A DNA stretch of 64,000 nucleotides, taken from Vibrio amylolyticus (GTDB taxonomy: Bacteria; Pseudomonadota; Gammaproteobacteria; Enterobacterales; Vibrionaceae). Made by a program: the position numbers and the translations under genes. Location: assembly GCF_023145695.1 (NCBI RefSeq), contig NZ_JAJHVV010000013.1, positions 62,001 to 126,000 on the forward strand, given 5' to 3'. The notes under the pieces were generated by a model. That model was not told the origin of the DNA. It worked only from the letters and a program-made list of their open reading frames with translations, and did not search any database. Shown piece after piece: positions 35,554 to 44,179 of the stretch. The stretch's first letter is position 1, and each line of letters starts with the position of its first letter.

Positions 35554-36932
35554 TGCGTCTACCTAAAGTTACTAGCCTGTATGGGCGTATCTTTGCCATA
35601 TTTTGGTTCACCATGCTATTGGTGCTCATTGCTGTGTTGTCCCTACCACATCTTGATCCAAGAAAGGCTCGTGATTTACCTGCAGAACAACTCAGTAGAA
35701 TGACTCAGCTGAAACAAAACATCGAGAACAGGCATAGAAACGACACCGATCTTGGCCGGATCATCTATAACCTTGAAGATCAGCGCCGATCCCACAGAGA
35801 TCCAAGACCTAGGATCTTTATTACCGATCTTGAGGGCAACGTTCTCACGACTAAAAAACATCACGATTTTAAAATTCGAGCGCTTAAGAATTTTGTCACG
35901 AGCATCGAGTCCATAGAAACACCAAAGCAGAAGCTTTATGGCCAATATATGGTGGCAGGGCCGCTACCTATCACCCTCGCGCAGCGTGAACTGTTGCTCT
36001 ATGTCGGCCTTAGGTGGGATCAACCCTCACCATTTCTATTACGTTTATTCGATAAACCCTTTCAGCTTCTCTTTGCTGTCATGCTTGCCAGTACACCTCT
36101 GCTACTTTGGTTAGCATGGGCCTTGAGTCAGCCTGCCCGTAAACTTGAACGTGCTGCCAAGCGAGTAGCCAGAGGAGAATTTGTTGTCGATCCTGAGCTT
36201 GAAAAAGGCACATCAGAGTTTCGCCAAGCAGGAGCGAGCTTTAATCAGATGGTGGAAGCGGTAAACAGCATGCTCTCAGGTCAGCAGCGGCTACTTTCAG
36301 ATATCTCTCATGAACTTCGCTCTCCCTTAACCAGGCTCCGCATGGCTAACGCACTAGCAACTCGCAAACAAGGGGAAAGCTCAGAGCTCATTCGTATTGA
36401 TACCGAAGCGCAACGTTTAGAGCAGATGATTGCTGAGCTTCTAGAGCTCTCTCGCATGCAAGCTGATAGTCACCTAAATCGCGAGGATCAGCCATTAAGC
36501 AGTTTATGGGAAGAGCTACTCAATGACGCACAATTTGAAGCCGAGCAGGTGAATAAGTCATTACGATTCTCAGCGATCCCTGACCGCCTCATCTCAGGAA
36601 ATCCGAAACTCTTGATGAGTGCGATTGAGAATATTACACGCAATGCGATTTATTACGGTAAAGATAAGGTTCAAGTCTCCATGCAAGCAAGTGGTGACAC
36701 CCTGACGATTGAGATTGAAGATAATGGCGAGGGCGTTCCAGATAATGAGATGAGTGAGATCTTTCGACCATTTTATCGAGTCTCCACTTCTCGTGATCGA
36801 AACTCTGGTGGCGCAGGGCTTGGGCTTGCCATTACCGAAAGCGCAGTGCGTCAGCATAGTGGTCATATTTTAGCAAGCCGAAGTACACTTGGCGGGCTAA
36901 AAATAACCGTCACTCTGCCTATTATCTGCTGA
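35553..36932 (+). CDS. cpxA: Envelope-stress sensor kinase CpxA
   Basis: An inner-membrane histidine kinase of 459 residues: a first membrane helix (about 13-32), a periplasmic sensor domain to about 160, a second helix, a HAMP segment and the kinase core. The phosphoaccepting His is His253 in SDISHELRSPLTRLR, and the ATP-binding domain has NAIYYG, DNGEGVP and GGAGLGLAI. The ATG at 35553 overlaps the cpxR stop and is preceded by GAGGAGG; a TTG one codon upstream is not needed. Confidence 0.96.
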   Translation: MRLPKVTSLYGRIFAIFWFTMLLVLIAVLSLPHLDPRKARDLPAEQLSRMTQLKQNIENRHRNDTDLGRIIYNLEDQRRSHRDPRPRIFITDLEGNVLTTKKHHDFKIRALKNFVTSIESIETPKQKLYGQYMVAGPLPITLAQRELLLYVGLRWDQPSPFLLRLFDKPFQLLFAVMLASTPLLLWLAWALSQPARKLERAAKRVARGEFVVDPELEKGTSEFRQAGASFNQMVEAVNSMLSGQQRLLSDISHELRSPLTRLRMANALATRKQGESSELIRIDTEAQRLEQMIAELLELSRMQADSHLNREDQPLSSLWEELLNDAQFEAEQVNKSLRFSAIPDRLISGNPKLLMSAIENITRNAIYYGKDKVQVSMQASGDTLTIEIEDNGEGVPDNEMSEIFRPFYRVSTSRDRNSGGAGLGLAITESAVRQHSGHILASRSTLGGLKITVTLPIIC

Positions 36933-37057
36933 TCGTTACTCTATCCAACTCAACTTTATCAGGTTTGGTTTTAATGCGACTCCTTAATCGGTGACTTGTG
37001 CTGCCAAGGCGAGTCACCTTATACTTTCTCCAATTTCATTATTAGAGAGTAACCTCC

Positions 37058-37537
37058 ATGTTTGATATTGCGCTTTTCGAGCCAGAAATTGCCCCAAATA
37101 CCGGCAACATTATCCGACTCTGCGCTAACTGCGGCGCAAATCTACACTTAATCGAACCACTTGGGTTTGATTTAGAAGAGAAGAAAGTACGTCGAGCCGG
37201 ATTAGATTATCACGACCTTGCTCGTGTAAAGCGTCATAAAGATCTCGCTGCATTTATGGACTATCTAGAAAACGAACGTGAAGGTGAGTTTCGAATATTT
37301 GCTTGTACAACCAAAACTACCGGCCATCATGTGGATGCTAAGTTTGTTAAAGGCGATGTGCTCTTGTTTGGCCCAGAAACACGTGGATTGCCAGCGGAAG
37401 TGATTGAGAGCCTACCTATGGAGCAGCGTATCCGAATCCCAATGATGCCGGATGCAAGAAGCCTTAATCTCTCAAATGCGGTTGCTATCATCGCCTTTGA
37501 AGCTTGGCGTCAAATGGGATTTGAAGGCGCTCTTTAA
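37058..37537 (+). CDS. trmL: tRNA (cytidine/uridine-34 2'-O)-methyltransferase TrmL
   Basis: A dimeric SPOUT-fold enzyme that 2'-O-methylates the wobble base of tRNA-Leu isoacceptors. The 159 residues include ALFEPEIAPNTGNIIRLCANCGA at the N-terminus and the knot-forming LFGPETRGLP and IRIPMMPDARSLNLSNAVAI. Nothing unusual. It is a single gene; a hairpin terminator lies between it and the converging fxsA. Confidence 0.95.
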   Translation: MFDIALFEPEIAPNTGNIIRLCANCGANLHLIEPLGFDLEEKKVRRAGLDYHDLARVKRHKDLAAFMDYLENEREGEFRIFACTTKTTGHHVDAKFVKGDVLLFGPETRGLPAEVIESLPMEQRIRIPMMPDARSLNLSNAVAIIAFEAWRQMGFEGAL

Positions 37538-37592
37538 ACCTCTTATTCGACACCCTAACGTTAAAGAGCTTCACCAATAAGCAATAGAAATC

Positions 37593-37620
37593 AAAAAGGC
37601 AGCCAATGGCTGCCTTTTAT
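37593..37620. terminator. Bidirectional terminator between trmL and fxsA
   Basis: AAGGCAGCC-AAT-GGCTGCCTT has a perfect 9-bp stem, with TTTTATTTT on one side and AAAAA on the other. Confidence 0.85.
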
Positions 37621-37644
37621 TTTGTTCATTCAAGATAAACGCTT

Positions 37645-38160
37645 CTAATTCAGTTTGTCTCTATCCTGATCGTCTTTTTTCTCATATTCGCCTTCAAACG
37701 TACTGCCGTTTGAGTCTGAATTGAACGGCCCTCGATGAAACGGGTCTTGCTCAAATGGGCTTTGACCAAATGAATGCGCACCAAAGCCAGCGCCACCCAC
37801 TGATTTCACGACCATCTTGCTCATTAAGTATTTAGCAATTGCAGCTCTTGGAGCCGGAAGCAGTACTAACATACCAAAAGCGTCCGTCATAAAGCCCGGT
37901 GTCAACAATAACACTCCTGAAACCGCTAACATCACACCTTCAAAAATCTGCTGTGCCGGCATCTCACCTTGATTAAGGCGACCTTGCACCGATCGTAACG
38001 TTTGTAGGCCTTGACTACGTACCAAGGATGCACCGACAAAAGCGGTCAATAATACCAAGCCGATTGTTGGCCATAAGCCAAGGAAGTCACCCACTTGGAT
38101 AAACAGACCAATCTCAATGATCGGCACAAAAATAAACAGTAATAATAAGATAGGAAACAC
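37645..38160 (-). CDS. fxsA: FxsA-family membrane protein
   Basis: A 171-residue inner-membrane protein of the FxsA family, named for suppressing F-plasmid exclusion of phage T7 when overproduced; its normal role is not known. It has an N-terminal helix (FPILLLLFIFVPIIEIGLFIQVG), GLWPTIGLVLLTAFVGASLVRSQG and a third membrane region (about 70-100). A polar Gly/Ser/Asp-rich tail ends it. Divergent from aspA. Confidence 0.9.
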   Translation of the reverse strand: MFPILLLLFIFVPIIEIGLFIQVGDFLGLWPTIGLVLLTAFVGASLVRSQGLQTLRSVQGRLNQGEMPAQQIFEGVMLAVSGVLLLTPGFMTDAFGMLVLLPAPRAAIAKYLMSKMVVKSVGGAGFGAHSFGQSPFEQDPFHRGPFNSDSNGSTFEGEYEKKDDQDRDKLN

Positions 38161-38337
38161 ACGCCCTCCTTTGTTGAATTCAGTGTACGCGTAAAAGCTC
38201 CATTAGCTCAAATTATTCGTGTAAAAAACTGTATCTCACACTGAAATCCACCACTCATTTAGGTCAGCATAAATGACATTACAACCAATAAATCAAAGCT
38301 ATAGGTTGACTGCAATTTATTAACTGAATTGTTTAAG

Positions 38338-38359
38338 AAAAGTGATCCAGTTACTATTT
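38338..38359 (+). promoter_or_regulatory. Candidate CRP site upstream of aspA
   Basis: The 22-mer centred on GTGATCCAGTTACT agrees with the symmetrical CRP consensus at 16 of 22 positions by my count; the left half is near perfect (GTGATC), the right half weak. aspA is CRP-activated in E. coli, which makes this plausible. Confidence 0.35.
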
Positions 38360-38393
38360 TTATGTATCTAGTTCAGTATGATGTGCAACAGAT

Positions 38394-38413
38394 GCTAGAA
38401 AAGATTTTCTAGC
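38394..38413. repeat. Inverted repeat in the aspA leader
   Basis: GCTAGAAAA-GA-TTTTCTAGC has perfect 9-base arms 86 bases before aspA. It could be an operator or an mRNA hairpin; the two-base centre is too tight for a full RNA hairpin loop, which favours a DNA site. Confidence 0.4.
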
Positions 38414-38498
38414 CCACAATTCTGAAGAAGGGATTCTTAAACGCAGAGTTGGGGAATATTTTATTAATTAACAATAATAATTCTCTAAGGATCCCGTT

Positions 38499-39950
38499 AT
38501 GGCTACCCCATCTATTGCTACAACTACAGCGCACCAAGCCACTCGAATCGAAGAAGATCTTCTAGGTCAACGTCACGTCCCTGCTGATGCGTATTACGGC
38601 ATCCATACCCTACGCGCAATTGAAAACTTTAATATCTCCAACTCAACCATCTCCGACGTACCTGAATTTATTCGTGGCATGGTGATGACAAAAAAAGCAG
38701 CTGCATTAGCCAACAAAGAGCTTGGCGTACTACCAAAAGATGTTGCTAGCTATATCATTGAAGCATGTGATTTGATTCTAGACACAGGTAAGTGCATGGA
38801 TCAGTTCCCTTCAGATGTATTCCAAGGCGGCGCTGGCACGTCAGTTAACATGAATACTAACGAAGTTATCGCTAACGTTGCGTTAGAGCTAATGGGTAAA
38901 GAGAAAGGTCAATACGAATTTATTAACCCAAATGACCACGTTAATAAAAGCCAATCCACGAACTGTGCTTACCCAACCGGTTTCCGTATTTCGGTATTTA
39001 ATAGCGTTCGAAAATTGATCGATGCGATTGAATACCTAAAAGGCGCATTCGATCTGAAGAGCAAAGAGTACGAAAACACACTAAAAATGGGCCGAACTCA
39101 ACTTCAAGATGCTGTGCCTATGACCGTTGGACAAGAGTTCCACGCGTGGTCAGTGACATTAAATGAAGAGATTCGTGCGCTCCAGTTCACTTCTAAATTA
39201 CTACTCGAAGTTAACCTAGGGGCAACGGCAATCGGTACTGGTCTCAATGCGGTCGACGGTTATCAAGAAGCCGCGGTTAAACACCTTGCAGCTGTAACAG
39301 GTCATGAATGCGTTCAAGCGGAAGATTTGATTGAAGCAACGTCTGATTGTGGTGCTTATGTAATGGCTCACGGTGCCCTTAAGCGTCTTGCGGTGAAGCT
39401 ATCTAAGATCTGTAATGACTTACGTCTGCTCTCTTCAGGCCCACGTACGGGCCTTAACGAGTTAAACCTCCCAGAACTGCAAGCCGGCTCTTCAATTATG
39501 CCCGCTAAAGTAAACCCAGTGGTTCCAGAAGTCGTTAACCAAGTGTGCTTTAAAGTTCTCGGTAATGACAACACCATCTCTTTCGCAGCGGAAGGCGGTC
39601 AACTGCAGCTTAACGTGATGGAACCCGTGATCGCACAAAGCATGTTTGAATCTTTAGATATTCTGACTAACGCCTGTGTCAACTTACGAGACAAATGTAT
39701 TGATGGGATTACAGTCAATAAAGAAGTCTGTGAAGGTTACGTATTTAACTCTATCGGAATTGTGACTTACCTAAACCCATACATTGGCCACCACGAAGGT
39801 GACATTGTTGGTAAGATTTGTGCAGAAACAGGTAAGAGCGTTCGTGAAGTGGTACTAGAGCGTGGATTGTTGACCGAAGAAGAGCTAGATGACATTTTCT
39901 CGGTTGAAAACCTAATGAGACCACAGTATAAAGGCAAGCGTTACGAGTAA
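38499..39950 (+). CDS. aspA: Aspartate ammonia-lyase
   Basis: Converts aspartate to fumarate and ammonia, supplying fumarate for anaerobic respiration. The 483 residues belong to the fumarase/aspartase superfamily: the signature GSSIMPAKVNPV (about 328-339), with the catalytic Ser, and GTGLNAVDGY. The N-terminus (MATPSIATTTAHQATRIEEDLLG) is slightly longer than in E. coli. It lies 132 bp before dcuA with a terminator between, the conserved aspA-dcuA pairing. Confidence 0.97.
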   Translation: MATPSIATTTAHQATRIEEDLLGQRHVPADAYYGIHTLRAIENFNISNSTISDVPEFIRGMVMTKKAAALANKELGVLPKDVASYIIEACDLILDTGKCMDQFPSDVFQGGAGTSVNMNTNEVIANVALELMGKEKGQYEFINPNDHVNKSQSTNCAYPTGFRISVFNSVRKLIDAIEYLKGAFDLKSKEYENTLKMGRTQLQDAVPMTVGQEFHAWSVTLNEEIRALQFTSKLLLEVNLGATAIGTGLNAVDGYQEAAVKHLAAVTGHECVQAEDLIEATSDCGAYVMAHGALKRLAVKLSKICNDLRLLSSGPRTGLNELNLPELQAGSSIMPAKVNPVVPEVVNQVCFKVLGNDNTISFAAEGGQLQLNVMEPVIAQSMFESLDILTNACVNLRDKCIDGITVNKEVCEGYVFNSIGIVTYLNPYIGHHEGDIVGKICAETGKSVREVVLERGLLTEEELDDIFSVENLMRPQYKGKRYE

Positions 39951-39960
39951 TTGCTAAAAC

Positions 39961-39986
39961 AGGCTCCCAATTGGGGGCCTTTTTTG
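39961..39986 (+). terminator. aspA terminator
   Basis: AGGCTCCCAA-TTGGGGGCCT (10-bp arms, one G-T pair) followed by six T, 10 bases after the aspA stop. Partial read-through to dcuA is possible. Confidence 0.8.
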
Positions 39987-40082
39987 GGCTTATTGACAAT
40001 AAATCAAAATAACAAATACGTATAAGCTACTCATAATAAACATTTATCTTATTTAATTTAACAATAGAAAAGAGGTGATCAC

Positions 40083-41390
40083 ATGATCGCAGTTGAACTA
40101 TTTGTGGTTCTATTCTTTATTTTCATTGGTGCGCGCATTGGTGGAATAGGGATAGGTTTTGCTGGCGGTGCAGGCGTAATCGCACTATCGCTTATTCTTG
40201 GTGTTCCAACGAGCCAATCTTTCATTCCTGTGGATGTTATCTTAATCATTATGTCTGTGATCACCGCCATCGCTGCAATGCAAGTCGCAGGTGGTATGGA
40301 CTGGTTAGTACAGATTGCTGAAGACTTTCTACGAAAGCATCCTGAACGCATCACCTTTTATGCGCCTATCGTAACCTTCGTTATGACCTTAATGGCGGGA
40401 ACAGGCCACACTGCCTTTTCTACTCTACCTGTTATAGCCGAGGTTGCAAAAGGACAAGGCGTTCGTCCATCTCGTCCACTGTCTATAGCTGTCGTTGCTT
40501 CACAAATTGCGATTACTGCCTCGCCAATTTCGGCCGCCGTTGTTGCCTTTGCTGCTATGCTTGCGCCTTTCGGTGTCGACTACCTAACGCTTCTGGCGAT
40601 CTGCATTCCAACTACATTCATTGCCTGTATGGTGGGTGCCTTTGTGGCTAACTTTATGGGTTGTGAGCTAAAAGATGATCCTGTCTATAAAGAGCGCCTT
40701 GAGAAAGGTCTAATTAAGCTCGCTAGTAATGAAAAACGTGAAATTCTTCCAACCGCAAAACGTGCTACGTATATTTTCCTTGCAGCGATTGGCTTTGTTG
40801 TCTGCTACGCGGCCGCCATCTCTGGCTCTGTTGGGTTAATTGAAAACCCAGCACTAGGTAGAAATGAAGCCATCATGACCTTTATGTTGGCTGCAGCCGC
40901 TGCCATCGTTCTATTCACCAAGATTGATGCCTCTAAGATTCCTGCCGCAGCCACCTTCCGCTCAGGTATGACGGCGTGTGTTTGTGTACTTGGTGTTGCT
41001 TGGTTAGGTTCAACATTCGTTAACGCACACGTTGACGGCATCAAAGATGTGGCTGGTGCTCTGCTTTCTGACTACCCATGGATGCTCGCTCTGGTTCTAT
41101 TCTTTGCTTCTATGCTGCTTTATTCTCAAGGTGCAACGACCGTTGCTCTTATGCCAGCGGCACTGGCAATTGGTGTTGCTCCACTCACTGCTGTTGCATC
41201 ATTTGCCGCAGTAAGCGCACTGTTTGTCCTTCCAACTTATCCAACCTTGTTGGCTGCGGTTGAAATGGATGATACGGGTTCGACTCGCATTGGTAAGTAT
41301 GTATTTAACCATGCGTTCTTTATTCCAGGCGTCACAACCATTGCAACCGCTGTTGCTCTTGGCTTCGCATTTGGTGGACTGTTTATCTAA
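40083..41390 (+). CDS. dcuA: Anaerobic C4-dicarboxylate transporter DcuA
   Basis: An inner-membrane antiporter for aspartate, fumarate and succinate. The 435 residues resemble E. coli DcuA throughout: the start MIAVELFVVLFFIFIGAR, GGIGIGFAGG, AMQVAGGMDWLV, AGTGHTAFSTLPVIAEVAK and the end FNHAFFIPGVTTIATAVALG. Its place right behind aspA fits import of aspartate and export of succinate. GAGGTGATC precedes the start. Confidence 0.93.
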   Translation: MIAVELFVVLFFIFIGARIGGIGIGFAGGAGVIALSLILGVPTSQSFIPVDVILIIMSVITAIAAMQVAGGMDWLVQIAEDFLRKHPERITFYAPIVTFVMTLMAGTGHTAFSTLPVIAEVAKGQGVRPSRPLSIAVVASQIAITASPISAAVVAFAAMLAPFGVDYLTLLAICIPTTFIACMVGAFVANFMGCELKDDPVYKERLEKGLIKLASNEKREILPTAKRATYIFLAAIGFVVCYAAAISGSVGLIENPALGRNEAIMTFMLAAAAAIVLFTKIDASKIPAAATFRSGMTACVCVLGVAWLGSTFVNAHVDGIKDVAGALLSDYPWMLALVLFFASMLLYSQGATTVALMPAALAIGVAPLTAVASFAAVSALFVLPTYPTLLAAVEMDDTGSTRIGKYVFNHAFFIPGVTTIATAVALGFAFGGLFI

Positions 41391-41421
41391 CGATAATTTT
41401 CCTCATGTACAAATAGTGAAT

Positions 41422-41450
41422 AAATAGGCCTGATTTTCAGGCCTATTTTA
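41422..41450 (+). terminator. dcuA terminator
   Basis: AAATAGGCCTG-ATTTT-CAGGCCTATTT with a perfect 11-bp stem and T-rich tail, about 30 bases past the dcuA stop. Confidence 0.85.
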
Positions 41451-41529
41451 TTTTGGGTGAAACTTATCCACTACTAAACCTGTCTGATTAAGTTAAGATA
41501 ACCACTCCTAAAATAGAAAGACGATTTGT

Positions 41530-43329
41530 ATGCGTTTATTAGCCCTTGTATTTGCTTTTTGTTTATCAGTCACAGCGCTTCCTGCTAATGCCTTATTCTC
41601 AGATAGCTCGGATTCACTGTTCGCGCCTTCAGATAACAATACCTTTGTCCCTGTCGATGAAGCGTTTCCGTTTAATTTCTATCAGCAAGGCGATCGACTC
41701 TCTCTTGATTGGCAGGTCAAAGAGGATTATTACCTCTATCAAGATCGAATCTCTTTCAGCGGTGAGAGCATTACACTTGGTGAGATAAAAATGCGCCAAG
41801 GCCTACCATATGAAGACGAATTCTTTGGTAAGGTCAACATCTACACCGAGCCACTTTTGGTGGATATTCCGTTAAGCGACTATCAAGATAAAGCCCGTGT
41901 CATCGTTCAATATCAAGGCTGTGCAAAAGCCGGGTTCTGCTACCCACCAGAAACACGTGTTATCGATATTACCAGCTTTGAGTTTTCAGACAGCACTCCG
42001 ATTGTTAATGCCTCAACACAAGTGTCGGCAGAAAACTCTCAACCTCAATCGAATATTCAAACCTCACAAGACAGCAATCTAGCCGATAACCTCGCAGAAA
42101 ACTGGTGGACTCCACTGCTGTTTCTCGCGCTCGGTGTGGGCTTAGCCTTTACGCCATGCGTACTCCCTATGTATCCCATCTTAACCAGTATTGTATTAGG
42201 CAGTGGTAAGAAGCTCAGTCATACACGAGCACTAGGGCTGTCATTCATTTACGTACAAGGTATGGCTCTCACTTATACTCTGCTTGGCTTAGTTGTCGCG
42301 TCCGCGGGGATGCAATTTCAAGCTGCAATGCAGCACCCCTACGTCCTGATCGGCTTAAGTACGCTCTTTGTTGTATTGGCCGCCTCCATGTTTGGCCTTT
42401 ACAGCCTTCAGCTACCTAGTGGCATGCAAACTTGGCTCAACAACCTTAGCAACCAACAAAAAGGTGGCAGTAGCCTTGGCGTTTTCGCTATGGGTGCCAT
42501 ATCAGGATTAGTCTGCTCTCCGTGTACAACTGCACCGTTATCTGGTGCCTTGCTCTATGTCGCTCAAAGCGGTGATCTACTCACTGGTGGCGTCGCTCTT
42601 TACGCGCTCGCAATGGGGATGGGGATTCCATTGATGCTAGCTGCTGTCTTTGGGAATAAGCTATTACCAAAAGCAGGCGAGTGGATGAACGTGGTCAAAA
42701 CCTTATTTGGCTTCGTCTTGCTCGCGGCTCCCATTTTCCTACTCGAGCGAATCCTTCCTTCGCTATGGACAACGATTCTTTGGTCATTACTGGGCTTTAT
42801 TGCTTTTGGTTGGCTCTACCACCTAAAAAATCGACTTCCGTTCGGTGGTTGGAAACAAAGTGCGGTGGGTATTGTTGCCGTTCTAGGGCTATTTGCTTCA
42901 GCGCAACCAGCGCTTAATTTCTACTTCAACCCAAGCGGCCAGTCTTCACAGTCGACTATTGAGTTTATTCAGATCAGCAATGTTGCTGAACTCGAAGATC
43001 AGTTAGCCAAGGCTAAGCAGAACAACCAACCCGTTATGCTCGACTTCTACGCAGATTGGTGTGTTGCATGTAAAGAGTTTGAAAAATACACCTTTCACCA
43101 ACCAGACGTAGAAGCTCAGTTAAAGAACTTCGTCTTACTCCAAGCAGATGTGACTCGTAATAGGCCAGAAGACATTGCAATGCTCCAGCATCTTAATGTT
43201 TTAGGTTTACCCACCATTGAATTTTGGGATGCCTCAGGAAAGAAAATAAACAACGCAAGATTGACTGGATTTATGGAGGCGAAGCCGTTTCTTACCCACA
43301 TTCATGCCGTACTGGCGCAAGGTCAGTAA
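41530..43329 (+). CDS. dsbD: Thiol:disulfide interchange protein DsbD
   Basis: Carries electrons from cytoplasmic thioredoxin across the inner membrane to periplasmic DsbC, DsbG and CcmG. The 599 residues show a signal peptide (1-21), a periplasmic alpha domain with Cys131 and Cys137, eight membrane helices with Cys210 (FTPCVLP) and Cys332 (SPCTTAP; a further Cys329 is present), and a thioredoxin-like gamma domain with WCVAC (Cys511, Cys514). All three redox pairs are intact. A hairpin terminator follows at 43360. Confidence 0.96.
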   Translation: MRLLALVFAFCLSVTALPANALFSDSSDSLFAPSDNNTFVPVDEAFPFNFYQQGDRLSLDWQVKEDYYLYQDRISFSGESITLGEIKMRQGLPYEDEFFGKVNIYTEPLLVDIPLSDYQDKARVIVQYQGCAKAGFCYPPETRVIDITSFEFSDSTPIVNASTQVSAENSQPQSNIQTSQDSNLADNLAENWWTPLLFLALGVGLAFTPCVLPMYPILTSIVLGSGKKLSHTRALGLSFIYVQGMALTYTLLGLVVASAGMQFQAAMQHPYVLIGLSTLFVVLAASMFGLYSLQLPSGMQTWLNNLSNQQKGGSSLGVFAMGAISGLVCSPCTTAPLSGALLYVAQSGDLLTGGVALYALAMGMGIPLMLAAVFGNKLLPKAGEWMNVVKTLFGFVLLAAPIFLLERILPSLWTTILWSLLGFIAFGWLYHLKNRLPFGGWKQSAVGIVAVLGLFASAQPALNFYFNPSGQSSQSTIEFIQISNVAELEDQLAKAKQNNQPVMLDFYADWCVACKEFEKYTFHQPDVEAQLKNFVLLQADVTRNRPEDIAMLQHLNVLGLPTIEFWDASGKKINNARLTGFMEAKPFLTHIHAVLAQGQ

Positions 43330-43359
43330 GATCTCTTCAGGTAACTTGGCTAATCACTA

Positions 43360-43394
43360 AAAGAGTTGGGAGGGCAATAACCCAACTCTTTCAC
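43360..43394 (+). terminator. dsbD terminator
   Basis: AAAGAGTTGGG and CCCAACTCTTT form an 11-bp stem with a 10-base loop, about 30 bases after the dsbD stop; the T run is short (CTTTCAC). Confidence 0.6.
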
Positions 43395-43494
43395 ATTTTA
43401 AGAAGAAAAATCAGGCAATAAGTGGGTATTGGTTGTCACGCTCCACTCAAGTGGTAATACTAAAATTAACTTTTTCCTAATAAGCGCTTAACTT

Positions 43495-44124
43495 ATGGAA
43501 CCAACCTATTCCATTATCATTGCTGATGATCACCCATTATTCCGCAATGCTCTGTTTCAGTCAGTTCATATGGCCGTCAGCGGTGCCAATCTGCTCGAAG
43601 CCGACTCTCTTGATGCACTTCTAAGCTTATTGAAAAAAGAGGAAGAGCCCGATCTTCTGCTTCTCGATCTCAAGATGCCAGGCGCCAATGGGATGTCAGG
43701 GCTGATCCATCTCAGAGCGGAATACCCAGACCTCCCGATTGTCGTTGTCTCTGCCAGTGAGGAAGCCTCGGTTGTAAGTCAGGTTAAAAGCCATGGCGCC
43801 TTTGGGTTCATTCCTAAATCAAGTGATATGCGAGAGCTAATCAGCGCACTAAATCAGGTGCTTAATGGCGACCCATTCTTCCCTGAAGGGCTAATTACAA
43901 ACAATGCAGCCTGTAACGATTTAGCTCAAAAAATTGCGGCGTTAACGCCACAACAATATAAAGTACTTGGGATGCTTTCTGATGGGTTACTCAACAAGCA
44001 AATCGCGTATGAGTTGAATGTCTCAGAAGCGACTATCAAGGCGCACATGACAGCCATCTTCCGTAAACTTGGGGTGAAGAATCGCACACAAGCGGTGATT
44101 CTTTTACAAGAACAGCCAAGCTAA
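43495..44124 (+). CDS. crbR: LuxR/NarL-family response regulator, probable CrbR
   Basis: A 209-residue two-component regulator: receiver domain (1-125) with acidic residues Asp11/Asp12, phosphoacceptor Asp58 (LLLDLKMPGANG) and Lys in FIPKSSD, then a LuxR-type helix-turn-helix (about 145-205, with LTPQQYKVLGMLSDGLLNKQIA). I infer it to be CrbR, the V. cholerae activator of acs in the acetate switch. The basis is family type and its nearness to the symporter-kinase, actP and acs in this window. It has no adjacent kinase gene. Confidence 0.8.
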   Translation: MEPTYSIIIADDHPLFRNALFQSVHMAVSGANLLEADSLDALLSLLKKEEEPDLLLLDLKMPGANGMSGLIHLRAEYPDLPIVVVSASEEASVVSQVKSHGAFGFIPKSSDMRELISALNQVLNGDPFFPEGLITNNAACNDLAQKIAALTPQQYKVLGMLSDGLLNKQIAYELNVSEATIKAHMTAIFRKLGVKNRTQAVILLQEQPS

Positions 44125-44179
44125 ACGAGTAAAGAGTGAAACGAGCTAATTGCTAGTTGAAGCCGCCTATACTACCTTC

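Larger units (their letters stand above)
38161..38498 (+). other. aspA upstream region (338 bp)
   Basis: Contains no gene. It holds a CRP-like site, a perfect 9+2+9 inverted repeat (both listed) and TTGACT at about 38307 without a good -10 partner. The last 85 bases before the ATG are AT-rich, with AAGGAT as ribosome-binding site. Confidence 0.5.
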
